DNA from: Endomychus coccineus | Taxonomy: Eukaryota > Arthropoda > Insecta > Coleoptera > Endomychidae | Assembly: GCA_958510875.1 (NCBI GenBank) | Contig: OY294068.1 | Coordinates: 164,584,388-164,648,387 of the forward strand | Direction of reading: 5' to 3' | DNA length: 64,000 bases | Part shown: positions 1 to 9,780 of the stretch, piece by piece | Numbering within the stretch: position 1 is the stretch's first letter | Layout of the letters: each line of letters starts with the position of its first letter | Notes under the pieces: model-generated | Databases searched by the model: none | Told to the model about the DNA's origin: nothing | Seen by the model: only the letters and a program-made list of their open reading frames with translations | Program-made: the position numbers and the translations under genes

Positions 1-594
1 GTCATTTATAAAGGTAATGAGCAAAATAGGTCCCAAAATAATTTCATGTGGAATTCCTACTATTTTTTGCAAAGTTTCTGATTTGTAGCAAGTTCCGTTC
101 TTTCTAATTAGTACCTTTGTTTTCTTTTACTCACCTAAGAATCAGGTCAGTTCAGAGATTTTCCTCTTATCCCATATAATTCCAAATTAATTAGCAGAAA
201 ATCCCTATCTAATCAATCATATGCTTTCGGAAGATTCAAAAATATTTCCACATCCACTTTATCCCTTTTCAGGTGTCTCAAAATTGCCTGCATGAACTGG
301 AAAACTGCTGTTTGAGTTGATCCGTTTTTGAGATACCCATGCTGATAAGTCGAGAAAATTCCACATTCTTTCATGAAATGTAATATCTTTTCACACTTAA
401 CCATTTCGAACAACTTTGGGAAACCTGGCAGTAGGCTGATCGGTCTAGAGTCGACTAACAATTCTTAATTCCCCTTATGAAGTGGAATTTCCTACAGCTA
501 ACTTCAACTGATGAGGGAACATACCTTCTCTTAGTGAGTTATTTATTAAGAAACATGTAAATCTGATTATTACTGGAATACTGTATTCAACCAA
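1..594 (-). pseudogene. Non-LTR retrotransposon reverse transcriptase fragment, distal part
   Basis: On the minus strand this reads as the central RT domain of a jockey-like LINE. The RPISLLPGFPKLFE motif (near 450) leads through an FDYLS-type block written here as FLNLPKAYD, to a GIPHEIILGP block near position 50 that corresponds to the usual GIPQGSxLGP. The frame breaks near 470-500, and Q is replaced in GIPQGS, so the copy is dead. The fragment runs off the window at base 1. Its upstream half continues at 2698-2950; the two were separated by the transposon at 595-2694. The clade within jockey-like LINEs is inferred only. Confidence 0.85.
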
Positions 595-1085
595 TAGTCG
601 AGTCAAATAGGTATTAAAACAGGCCGACTTACAAAATCGTTAGATATGGACCGATTTTGAAGAAACAAAGTGCATTCGATTCATGATGACGTCTAGAAAA
701 AAGCTTACCGGTTAGTTTTTTGTGTAAATTTGTTATTAATTTTTTAAACAAAAAATTGACCAATTTCCTGGCTAATTATTGGGAAAATTTAGTGGGGGTA
801 CTCGGGGTCGCTGATTGCGATTCTGAACTCAGATTGGCCAAAATCGATCTTCCCAGCTAGTAATTGGCCAGTTTAATTGGCCAAAATTGTTCATTTTTTC
901 TTGATTTCACCGCAAATAGACAGGAAAGGTTACTCGGGGGTTTTCGTAGTCGCTGAGTACGATTCTGAAGTCAAATTGTCCAAAATTGAACTCCTCAGCT
1001 GGTAATTGGCAGGTTTAATGAGACAAAATTGACCATTTCCAAAATTTCATCAAAACTAACCAGAAATCCTCAGTTAGGGGTTGTG
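595..1085 (+). repeat. Left terminal inverted repeat plus subterminal repeats
   Basis: About 180 bp of terminal inverted repeat is followed by roughly two units of a 140-144-bp direct repeat. Each unit starts with CTCGGGG and GTCGCTGA, then has an ATTGGCCAAAAT block and a GACAGGAAA block. Unit starts near 802 and 944 are 142 bp apart. Such arrays are commonly transposase-binding regions; that role is inferred here. Confidence 0.85.
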
Positions 1086-1465
1086 GAGGTTGTTGTTTTA
1101 TGTTAAATGTTTAAAAAGTTGTTAGAAGGGGGTCGTTACTAATTTAAATCAGAAACAGAATCGAATTCTTATTTTTTAATTTTTTAATTTTAAATAAATT
1201 CCCGCTCATCTAAAATTTTTTTCTGTCTTCTCTACTCAGTCTTTTCATATTCCACACAGCATCAATCACGTATATTATGGACATATACGTTCATTCAATA
1301 TTTTGATCTTAAAATTGCTGTTATCATCCTAAGAAATTGAAAGAGAGTACACCTATAAATAAAACAACACATTTTTGAATAAATATTATTTCCATTGCTT
1401 AAATTATTTAACTAAACTTTGTATTTTCAAAATACAAATTTGTAAAAAGTAAAAAATAAGCTAAG

Positions 1466-1926
1466 GAAGAAATTGTCGACTTATCGTCCTTACCACCAAC
1501 ACTGGATGCGTTTATGGAACATTTGAAAAGGGTTTATTTTCAAGTTCAAAGTTGGATTGGTGTATTAATTTTGAATCCAGAAGAGTGAGGATGGAAAAAG
1601 AAGACGGAGTCTTACATCCTGTAAAATTGAAATTGGATCCAATTCCTGAAGAGCTTTTGAATACAGTATCATGCTCATGCAAAAAGAAATGCGCGTCAAG
1701 CAGATGTGAATGTCGCAAAAAAAATATGAACTGTACTGTTGCTTGTGCAAATTGCATGGGAAATTGTAGTAACAATTTCAGTCTGATCAATCCAGTTTGA
1801 CCTGTAGATGTCGACGAAGACGATGACGATGATGAAGTAGATAATACCAATGAAGAAGACGGCATTGAAAATATTCAAACACGCAATGACAATTATTATG
1901 ATTATGATAGTGACGATGAAGATTGA
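1466..1926 (+). pseudogene. CXC (Tesmin/TSO1-like) cysteine-rich protein, broken
   Basis: The first part (1466-1586) reads DLSSLPPTLDAF and then RVYFQVQSWIG before running into a stop. A one-base shift then opens the next frame, which reads an acidic linker and a cysteine block C-x-C-x3-C-x4-R-C-x-C-x7-C-x3-C-x2-C-x3-C (about 1670-1775). An in-frame TGA at 1798-1800 is followed without a shift by a very acidic tail, DEDDDDDEVDNTNEEDG and onward, to the stop at 1924-1926. The LPPT...RVYxQVQxW plus CXC layout is one I associate with proteins of insect mobile elements; CXC domains bind DNA in Tesmin/TSO1 proteins. One frameshift and one stop make this copy nonfunctional. It is the only coding trace inside the transposon. 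Confidence 0.65.
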
Positions 1927-2004
1927 TTTCACTTGTACTTACTGAGATATACATTTTGTAAATAATATTCAATTGATTAAAAATATTGTAGATATGTATA
2001 TGCT

Positions 2005-2694
2005 GCCAATTACCAGATGAGGAGTTTGATTTTGGACAATTTGACTTCACAATCGTACTCAGCGACTCCGAAAACCCCCGAGTAATTTTTCCTGTCTATT
2101 TGCGATGAAATTGAGGAAAAATGATCAATTTTGTCCAATTAAACTGGCCAATTACCAGCTGGGAAGATCGATTTTGGCCAATCGAATCTCATATTCGTAA
2201 TCAGCGACTCAGAAAACCCCCGAATAATTTTTCCTGTCTATTTGCAATGAAATTAAGAAAAAATTATCAATTTTGTCCAATTAAATTGGCCAATTACTAG
2301 CTGGAAAGATCGATTTTGGCCAATCTGAGTTCAGAATCGTAATCAGCGACCCCAAAACCCCCCGAGTGATTTTTTCTTGCTAATTTTGAGAAAATTGAAA
2401 AATATGGTCACTTTGTCCAATTAAAGTGGCCAATTACCAGCTGGGGAGTTCGATTTTGGCCAATCTGAGTTCAGAATCGTAATCAACGACCCCGAAAACC
2501 CCCGACTAAATTTTCCCAATAATTAGCCAGAAAATTGGTCAATTTTTTGTTTAAAAAAAAAATAGCAAATTTACACAAAAAACTAACCGGTAAGCTTTTT
2601 TCTAGAAGTCATCCCGAATCGAATGCACTTTGTTTCATCAAAATCGGTCCATATCTAACGATTTTCGTAATGAAATACCTATTTGACTCGACTA
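2005..2694 (-). repeat. Right terminal inverted repeat plus four subterminal repeats
   Basis: This is the inverted counterpart of 595-1085, with about four units whose starts lie near 2060, 2204, 2345 and 2485. The right end therefore has about twice as many units as the left. Divergence between units is around 10-15 percent by eye. Confidence 0.85.
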
Positions 2695-2697
2695 CAA

Positions 2698-2950
2698 ACT
2701 TGTAGGAATTTCGTTGTCACCACAACTTAACTTATTTTAAATTTTTTGTTTTAGCTGCAAAATTTCACTTGTAGTCATTGGTTTGAAATATAGAGTTCTA
2801 TAGTTTTCAAAAATCTCAGATTCCCACTCCTTGATTTTAATGTTTCTAAAAGCTCCGGGATTACGTTCAACAGTAATTTGTAATATTCATTGGCAATATC
2901 CGCCACTTTACCCGCAATCATTGTTTCATCTGTATTTGTTCTTGCATAAA
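2698..2950 (-). pseudogene. Non-LTR reverse transcriptase fragment, proximal part
   Basis: On the minus strand this ends in SCGDNEIPTSL, the block that normally precedes the RT core (compare the common form S-x-G-x-D-x-I-P). An in-frame stop lies just before it. Upstream sequence (about 2810-2950) reads as the variable region between endonuclease and RT. It joins directly to 594 and below once the transposon is removed. Confidence 0.78.
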
Positions 2951-3256
2951 TTCATTACAAATATACCGCATGCAGGTAAGCTAGAAGGGATGGAAACGTA
3001 GGAGCGATAAAGTAATTTATCAAATTCAGATCTATCCCCACCTGAGGGTAGTAACCACTTGCTTGCATTTTAACCACAAATAGTATTCACACAGGTAAGA
3101 TAGTAATTTTAGTGGAGAAGGATGATTATTTCCACATTTGTGAACTCTTTCAGTGCATTAGTCATTATATAGATATAAGTTTGGTTGAATCCAAAATCGG
3201 ACACGGAATCTCTTCTGCTGCACTGGCATACATTCAGTATTGATATACATCCATAT

Positions 3257-5925
3257 ATGGTTGCACTCCAATCAAGTTTGGTAAAAAGAAAAGAGAAATC
3301 AATTAGAAATCATTGATTTCCCTCCAATACAGACATTATCATGAACTTTCATTCCAAATTGTTTCTTTTTCACAGCTAATATATTGGTTTTCTTTCGGTT
3401 TGGGAGCAACACAACGCTTACATAAATGGAATGCCGCGGACCATTCTCGCAACCTTGTGGAAGCTATAAATACACAACCATCTATCGATAGAAGGGATAT
3501 TGAAGCACATTTATTCTCTCTACCGCTGATATATTATGTCACAAATCAACCAGAAGAAGCATTCGTGGTGAACATGAGATCTAACGAGCCTATAGAGAAA
3601 AATAATAACTTAATAGATCCATATTCAATATCTGCACAGGGGACACAACAATATAGTACCTCAGCACCTGTTCACTCAAATTTTGTTCCAAATGACGGAA
3701 AGTTGGTAGAAAAATTGCAAAATAGAGACGGAAAGCCAATCTTGATTGAAGTTTTCGATAATGAAAAAATCAAGACGGATTCTGGTAGTAGTGGAACTAT
3801 AAATAATAATAATAATGGAAAGGTCATTGTATATGATATTGAGAGGTACCCGGAAACACATCCAACATTTTCGTCCATAATTAATCATCAAGTACAAGTT
3901 GACGGCCTTTTTGCTGACAGTCAACAGGTTACCCGTACTCCGAAACCGGACGATTTGAGAAAACAATTTCAAATCAGCAATAACCTGAATTATCCGTTAC
4001 CGTTCAATTTGCTTGGAGAAAAATCAACTTCAAAGCAGACATTTCAACAAAATATTTCACAAAAGAATTCCAACAATCCAGAACATCTCCATGATAGAGC
4101 TGGTTCAAGCTTCCAGAAACTGGGGAATCAAAGACTAACGCAGAACCACTTCCTACATAGAACTCCCAGCACTTCGGCACGTCTTCAAAATGAAGCTGAT
4201 CGAAGCATCGAAAATACAAGAGAGGAAAAAGTAACATCTTTTGAAGTGATAAAGTCCGTTGGATATGAATTGCCAGTTGAAATAAGTTCAGGACTCACGA
4301 ATCACATACCTACGCCATCGAAATTGAGAAATCCTGAAGAATTACTCCACCATGCTTCGTCCTTCCGACACTCACCAAATACCGGAACAAATGATGAAAC
4401 ATCTCCTTATCAGGTGAATATTCAACCTGGTGCAGTCCAAATTCCCAGCACCGCACCCATCAGAATATTTGACAATGTTCCAACAAAACTGGAATGGCTC
4501 ACTGGATCAAAATGGAATAATATAAATAATGGAAATTTTGTAGAAGTGAAACCATTGAATGGACCCATGAATCATATATCCACATCTTCACGGGTGAGGA
4601 ATTCCAAAGGATTATTCAATCATGCTTCATCCTTTCAGCCTACACCCAATGCTGGGATAAACTACGAAACGAACCCCCATTATATGAATAACGAACTTGG
4701 TGCTTTACAATCACCTGGCACCAAACCCAAATACAAGAATACTCCCAACAAACGCGTGAGGTTCAGAGGATCAGGGAGGAACAGAGGAACTAATAGAAAT
4801 GTTGTTAGAACGGGAACATCGAATCAACTTTCGAGTCAAATTGCCACATCTCAAAAATTGAGGAAACCAAAAGAACTACTTGAAGATACTTTATCCTTCC
4901 AACATACCAAGAATACCGAATTAATTGATGTATCAGACCCACGTTATGTGAAAATCAAAAATACTGCTATCGCATCCCCTACCAACGAACCTCTCACTAC
5001 ATACAAATCCATAGATAATTCAGTGGATCGTGATCAGCTCAGACAATCAGAAAAACACGAAGAAAATGATGGGAATCTTGTTAAAACAGGACAATCTTCA
5101 AAAATTAGAAGTAACAAATATTCTCTTTATCATACTTCATCTTCCCAACGCCCATCAAATATCCGAATAAATAGTGCTGTAAGCCCCTATTACGTAAGAA
5201 CGATAAAGAGACCTATTACTAGATTGAAATCGGTGAATTCTTCAGCAAAGCGAGAGCGGTTTAGAGAGTTGGGAGGGACCAGAGGGAAGAATGACCATGC
5301 TTCGTTCTCACAGAAGACACCGAATACTGGAACAAATAATTCAACAAATCAACAAGACGGGAACACTAAAGTAGGAGCAGTCCAATTTCCAAGCATCGAA
5401 CCTATTACTGTATTCGAATTTACAGATGTGCCAACAAATCCTGAGCAGTTTGGAGAATCAATACCGAACACAGGGGATAATGAGAATACACGAGTAGTTA
5501 AAACGACTACCTTGAATGGACCCATTACTCCCAAAGTACTACTCGAAAATCCTTTGTCTTTCCAACAATTACCAAATAGCGAAATAACAAGTACTCGATT
5601 GGTGAATGCCAATATTATTCTAATCCCGAGCAATGAATCTTTATCTAAAATTGGATCTACAGGTATTCCAACAAAACAAGATCAACTCAGAGAAGCAGAA
5701 CGGAATATAGTTAATCAAATTGAAACGGAAATTGCAATGAGACCCACGAGTGAAAGTTCTACTGAGAGGTCTTCAGAAAGAAAACAGAAAAACTCTATAT
5801 TATGTAATAGACCAATAAAACAGATTTTGACAGGTAACTCCAAATTTTGTGGAGGAAATGGAATTGCCAATGAACCAATAACTTATGATGGTTATTCCGT
5901 GGTGAAGACTCAGACTATCGAATAA
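3257..5925 (+). CDS. Putative secreted low-complexity repeat protein (2 exons)
   Basis: I do not recognise the family. The long exon is 3376-5925 (849 codons plus stop), entered through a good acceptor (TTTCTTTTTCACAG). An eight-codon first exon fits at 3257-3280 (MVALQSSL, then GTAAAA), giving a 95-bp phase-0 intron and a protein of about 857 residues. Joined, the N-terminus has a hydrophobic core, LIYWFSFGLGA, followed by polar sequence, as in a secretion signal. The body is rich in Asn, Ser, Thr and Pro, without cysteine until the last 50 residues. It has about six diverged repeats of 65-95 residues, starting near long-exon ORF residues 330, 420, 506, 594, 658 and 733. The motif is a KLRxPxELL block, then SFxxxPNxG, then IPSxxPI. 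Function is unknown; an extracellular structural protein is inferred. Confidence 0.7.
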
Positions 5926-6133
5926 TGTTTCAACAGTACTTCTTTTCACCAAGGGATAATGTATATGTCGTTTCAATAGGTATTAAAGGACATTTATTTC
6001 AAATATCAAAGGTTTGAAGAAAAGGAAATGTTTCCAGTGTTGAATGAGCATTTGAAGACCTCAGTAGCCTGAAACATATGATTTGATTTTAAGCGCAGCT
6101 TCTGCGAACTCTGTAAATTGCTTAGGAAATAGA

Positions 6134-6139
6134 AATAAA
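6134..6139 (+). promoter_or_regulatory. Polyadenylation signal AATAAA
   Basis: Canonical AATAAA about 210 bp after the stop of the 3257-5925 gene, in the same direction. Confidence 0.5.
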
Positions 6140-6700
6140 TGGACGATTGTTGTGTCCTATTTTGTTTCTGACTATTCTTAAAATTATTCCCCTATCCTTC
6201 ACCTGATCAGAGGAACAAATGTGACACATCTGGATTGGGTTTGGAGAGGAATCTATTGGTCAGCGTACTTAGTTCTAATTATGACCATCGTACCTCCTTT
6301 ATATGGTACAGTCCGCCAGTGTGTTTCAAGCTACATCCACCTTAGGGCTTGGACTTTTGGATGAACAAGAGCACAGAAATCGGGAAGTCCCCTCAATACT
6401 GGTCTTGCTCGGCCAGAGTTACGTAAACATAGACTTTCTAATGTTGGCTAAGTGCACGTTCTCAGCACGTGCTCTGCATTCTCTTCCTTTACATCGCATG
6501 TCCTACACAGCTGGTTATCCACTAGACCCACATTGTGCATATGATTTCTTGATTGACAGTATTCCTGTAAGTGGTGGCAGCTTTCCCGCGACAGTCTGAA
6601 ATATTAAGCTATTGCATATAGCTTTTATAGCGGGCTTTGAACGCGGCGACCGAATCAAGAAATTCCGTAACGAAAAATAATGTAAGACATAAACACCTAA
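6140..6700. other. No recognisable feature
   Basis: A 98-codon frame at 6303-6599 has no motif I recognise and begins in what looks like decayed repeat DNA. Nothing else was seen. Confidence 0.5.
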
Positions 6701-6872
6701 CATGTGTCAAATTAATTAATTAATTTGAAGTTTCTAAAAGTGAGAAATTGCGCTATTTTGTACGAATATTATAACACTCTAGCGCTTTAGACTCCGGGAT
6801 TTTCACGTGGCCTATCGAAATTAGAAGGTTCGAATTATCTAAAAACATAATTGCATGAACTCCAGACGTAAC
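6700..6872 (+). repeat. Fragment of the repeat family of 43912-44977
   Basis: The segment from AATTAATTAATTTGAAG to CATGAACTCCAGACG closely matches 44078-44240 and, inverted, 58740-58860. The match stops abruptly at the Helentron fragment, so this is a truncated copy. Confidence 0.8.
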
Positions 6873-6875
6873 GAA

Positions 6876-7797
6876 AAATAACAGGAACTCGTTTATGTTG
6901 CGCTCTCTCGGGTGACTAATATTGAAAAATTGTATATCACGACAAAAAACAATAATTCTACATTCAAGTTTTATAATAATCGAAGGCAAGCTGCATTGGC
7001 TGCATCTTTGTTGCAAGAATTCAAAAGACTGCCTTTAAATAGTGTTCAGACGACAGCTCAAAGTGTCTTAGATTTCATTAGTATGGCATTTCGATAATGA
7101 CTTTCAATTGCCAAAGTCTAAATAGTCACAAATACGATTTACAAGATTCAGTTACGAGACAAACAAATGTGTTACTTCTTACCGAAACTTGCATGGCGCA
7201 TGATAATCCGATTGAAATACCTAATTTCAGTTGTATTGTTCAATTCAAACGAGAAACTGTTCCAGAAGGTGGGGTAGCTATTTACCAAAATAATAATAAT
7301 GTAACTGATATTATGACTCCGAATATTGAAATAAATATTGCACACGTTAGCGATGTTAATGTTAGGCGCTCATTTATTGGAGATATTTGTGCGTGCTTAC
7401 GCAAACTTAGAAATGGCCTACACATAGTCATGGTAGCAATTTACATTTCTCCGAATCCAAAATTGGACGAGGTAGAGCATTTTATTCATCGCACTTTACT
7501 GGAGTACACTGAAAAAGGGTCGGAAATACTTGGTACAAATGGTAATAAATTTCCACTCACCTTGGCTGGCGATTTCAACATCAACTTCGCTGATGAAAAA
7601 TCATAGCGGTTGACAACTTTTCTTTCGGAAAAATTGAATTTGAAAATGAATAATGATCCACAAGAATCCACAACAAAATATGGGACCACCATTGACGCGG
7701 TATTTTCCAGATATTTAGAGGATATCAAGTCTCAAACTTATTTCTCTTATTTCAGTTACCATAAACCTATAGTTTCAATGATAACAAATTCCTGAAT
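6876..7797 (+). pseudogene. Helentron (Helitron-like) protein C-terminus: helicase motif VI plus endonuclease
   Basis: The first frame reads QELVYVALSRVTNIEKLYI (from 6882), which is motif VI of PIF1-type helicases, and runs to a stop at 7097. An overlapping frame from 7097 reads MTFNCQSLNSHKYDL, then LLLTETCM, GGVAIYQNNN and LTLAGDFNINF, the ordered motifs of an APE-like endonuclease (N, E, GDFN). It stops at 7604-7606, and further endonuclease-like sequence with TTIDAVFSRYLE follows in another frame to 7797. A helicase followed by an endonuclease is the layout of Helentron proteins. The Rep and most of the helicase are missing upstream, and the frame is broken at least twice. Confidence 0.78.
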
Positions 7798-8037
7798 AAC
7801 CTACATGTATTGTGAGATAATTAAAATATTTTAAACGATATTAACTTCTCATTTATTCAATAAAAGAAAAAAATTTGTTTTCTTATCGGTCACCACGCTT
7901 AAAAGGTCTAACTTGAATAAATATCAAAGGAAAAAAAATACTGCATAAATTAAAAATAAATAAATAATTATAATTGCATAAGTTGAGAAAAAATGCTATG
8001 CAATAGCTTCACCGCGGGAGTCCCCGAGTGCCACACG
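7798..8037 (+). mobile_element. Probable Helentron 3' end with terminal hairpin
   Basis: After the endonuclease an AT-rich stretch leads to GCTATGCAATAGC at 7995-8007, a 5-bp stem with a 3-base loop. GC-rich sequence follows, ending CCGAGTGCCACACG at 8037 beside a run of T. A short hairpin close to the 3' end is typical of Helitron-like elements; that this is the real terminus is inferred. Confidence 0.45.
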
Positions 8038-8049
8038 TTTTTTTTTTGT

Positions 8050-9077
8050 ATTTAGTTCCTAATACCCCATAGATCATTCATGACTATCGAAACCGCGGTG
8101 GTCGACCTTTCTACACCCCCAAAACGGGTTTTCAACCCCTCAGAGGAGCATTCTTATGAAAACATTCCAAAAGTCTATAAAATCAATGAATTAATAGCCG
8201 AAAATGACCCTCAGTACGTTTTTTGGGTCGCTGATCACGATTCCGCAGTTAGTCTTCTTGGAAAACACCCTTCAGATGAGAAATTTGGAAAATGTATATA
8301 TAATTTATAATTTTTAAGATTTTTTGGCTCGCTGATCACGATTCCGTTGTTATTTTTCCCAAAAAACTCTCTCCAGATGAGAAATTTGAGATTTTCCTGA
8401 GCCGGTTATGAATAATAAAGTATAATTTTGTTGCAAAAATTACCTCCAGTAGGTTTTTCGGGTCGTTGATCACGATTCCTCTGTAATTTTTTTCGAAAAA
8501 CTATCTCCAGAGGGAAAATTCGGGAAATTCGAGATTTTCCTGAGGCGCTGATCACGATTTCGCTATTATTTTTCCCAAAAAAATATCTCAAGATGAAAAA
8601 TTCGGGAAATTTGAGATTTTCTAAGACGGTTACGAATGATGTATTATAATTTTGTTGCAGAAATTACCTCTAGTCATTTTTAAAACAAAATTATACTTTA
8701 ATATCCATAACCGTCTCATGAAAATCTCAAATTTCCCGAATTTTCCATCTGGAGAGAGTTTTTTGGGAAAATAACAGCGGAATCGTGATCAGTGACCCAA
8801 AAAATCAACTAAAGGTCATTTTTGTGACAAAATTATAAATTATATAATATATATAAAATTCTCAAATTTCCTTTCTGGAGGGAGTTTTCCGACTGCCTGC
8901 GGAATCGTGATCAGCGACCCAAAAAACATACTAGTCATTTTAGACTCTTAATTCATCAATTTCCTAAACTTTTGGATTGTTTTTATAAGAATGCTCCTCT
9001 TCGTTTTGGGATGTAGAAAGGTCGACCCTCGAAGTCTTGATAGTCATGAATGATCTATGGGCTATTAGGAACAAAAT
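8050..9077. mobile_element. Non-autonomous inverted-repeat element with subterminal repeats
   Basis: Arms at about 8055-8180 and 8970-9072 are inverted copies (GTTCCTAATA, then CATAGATCATTCATGAC, then GGTCGACCTTTCTACA). Inside, about six copies of GGGTCGCTGATCACGATTCC lie near 8226, 8327, 8461 and 8544, and inverted near 8784 and 8901. There is no coding capacity; the frame at 8080-8310 only reads through the repeats. The exact ends and target duplication are unclear because the flanks are T- or A-rich. Confidence 0.8.
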
Positions 9078-9424
9078 CCAGAAAAAAATTCGAAATTCTA
9101 GCACACTATATATTTTTTTTTATTACGGCCTTTTTCTCGGCTTATTGCCTGGGCTATAGGTATAGCCACCATACAACCAGCTTAACTAAAGAATGCTTCA
9201 CCGCAAGAAAATGGAATCATATGGACACCTTTTGAATAAAGGAAGTGAATGCTTCACGGGTTTGTGAAACGGATACAATGAGGAGAGCATGGACAATGTA
9301 GCTGGGATATTTAATTTACATGATGTAATGATTTTCAAAATGGTATTATATGTTGCAGAGGAAGCTTATGGTTTGGTACGATTTTCTAAATTCTGTAATT
9401 CGACACTATTTTATGATCTAACTG
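9078..9424. other. Unassigned spacer with a short perfect palindrome
   Basis: Only a 7-bp-stem palindrome (GGCTATA-GG-TATAGCC, 9152-9167) stands out. Its role is unknown; it could be an end of another Helitron-like fragment. Confidence 0.35.
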
Positions 9425-9780
9425 CACGAGGGAAAACCTATAATGCTTGACGAAACTCGTGTGAGCCAACAGTAAATTGTTGGGAGAGGAGATAGCCTTT
9501 GCAATTTTCTTGAGTTTGGTTGTTATAGACATAAGGGAAGACTACATCAGGCTAAGAGTAACACAACTTCGTTTGATAGATAAATGGAGTGACCGGCTTG
9601 ATGTCTTCTATTCCGCCTCTCTTGGTGGAATAACACTCTCTGCAGAAGTAAATGAATTTATAAGTGTGACATCATCAATCAGACGAATGGTTCTTTTCTG
9701 GATAGAAGCTATGAGCTTAATCGTATGGTTGGGAGCTGAACTCCAATCATGTGAACAGTACGAGCCCTCCAGGATGGCTC
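9425..9780 (-). pseudogene. RT family copy 1, 3' part
   Basis: This matches 14906-15310 along its length (both contain GTTGGGAGAGGAGATAG and related blocks), so it is the 3' part of the same LINE. It is cut at 9780 by hAT copy A and resumes at 12644. The homology shows the + strand reading frame at 9477-9914 to be incidental. Confidence 0.75.

Larger units (their letters stand above)
595..2694. mobile_element. Inverted-repeat DNA transposon with 3-bp target duplication, nested in an RT gene
   Basis: The ends begin TAGTCGAGTCAAATAGG and are inverted copies of each other over about 180 bp, with a small indel near the left end. The flanks are CAA at 592-594 and CAA at 2695-2697. Deleting the element and one CAA restores an unbroken RT reading frame across the site (residues PTSLVEY on the minus strand), which fixes both ends and the 3-bp duplication. 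Subterminal 140-bp repeats lie inside both ends, and a broken CXC-domain ORF is in the middle. A 3-bp duplication is known in PIF/Harbinger and CMC elements, but no transposase was found, so the superfamily is open. Confidence 0.88.

Noticed and set aside
3672..4237. Antisense frames inside the 3257-5925 gene
   Set aside because: Shadows of the Asn/Ser-rich coding exon.
8080..8310. 76-codon frame with WVADHDSAV
   Set aside because: It is a translation of the inverted-repeat arm and the GTCGCTGATCACGATTCC array of a non-coding element.
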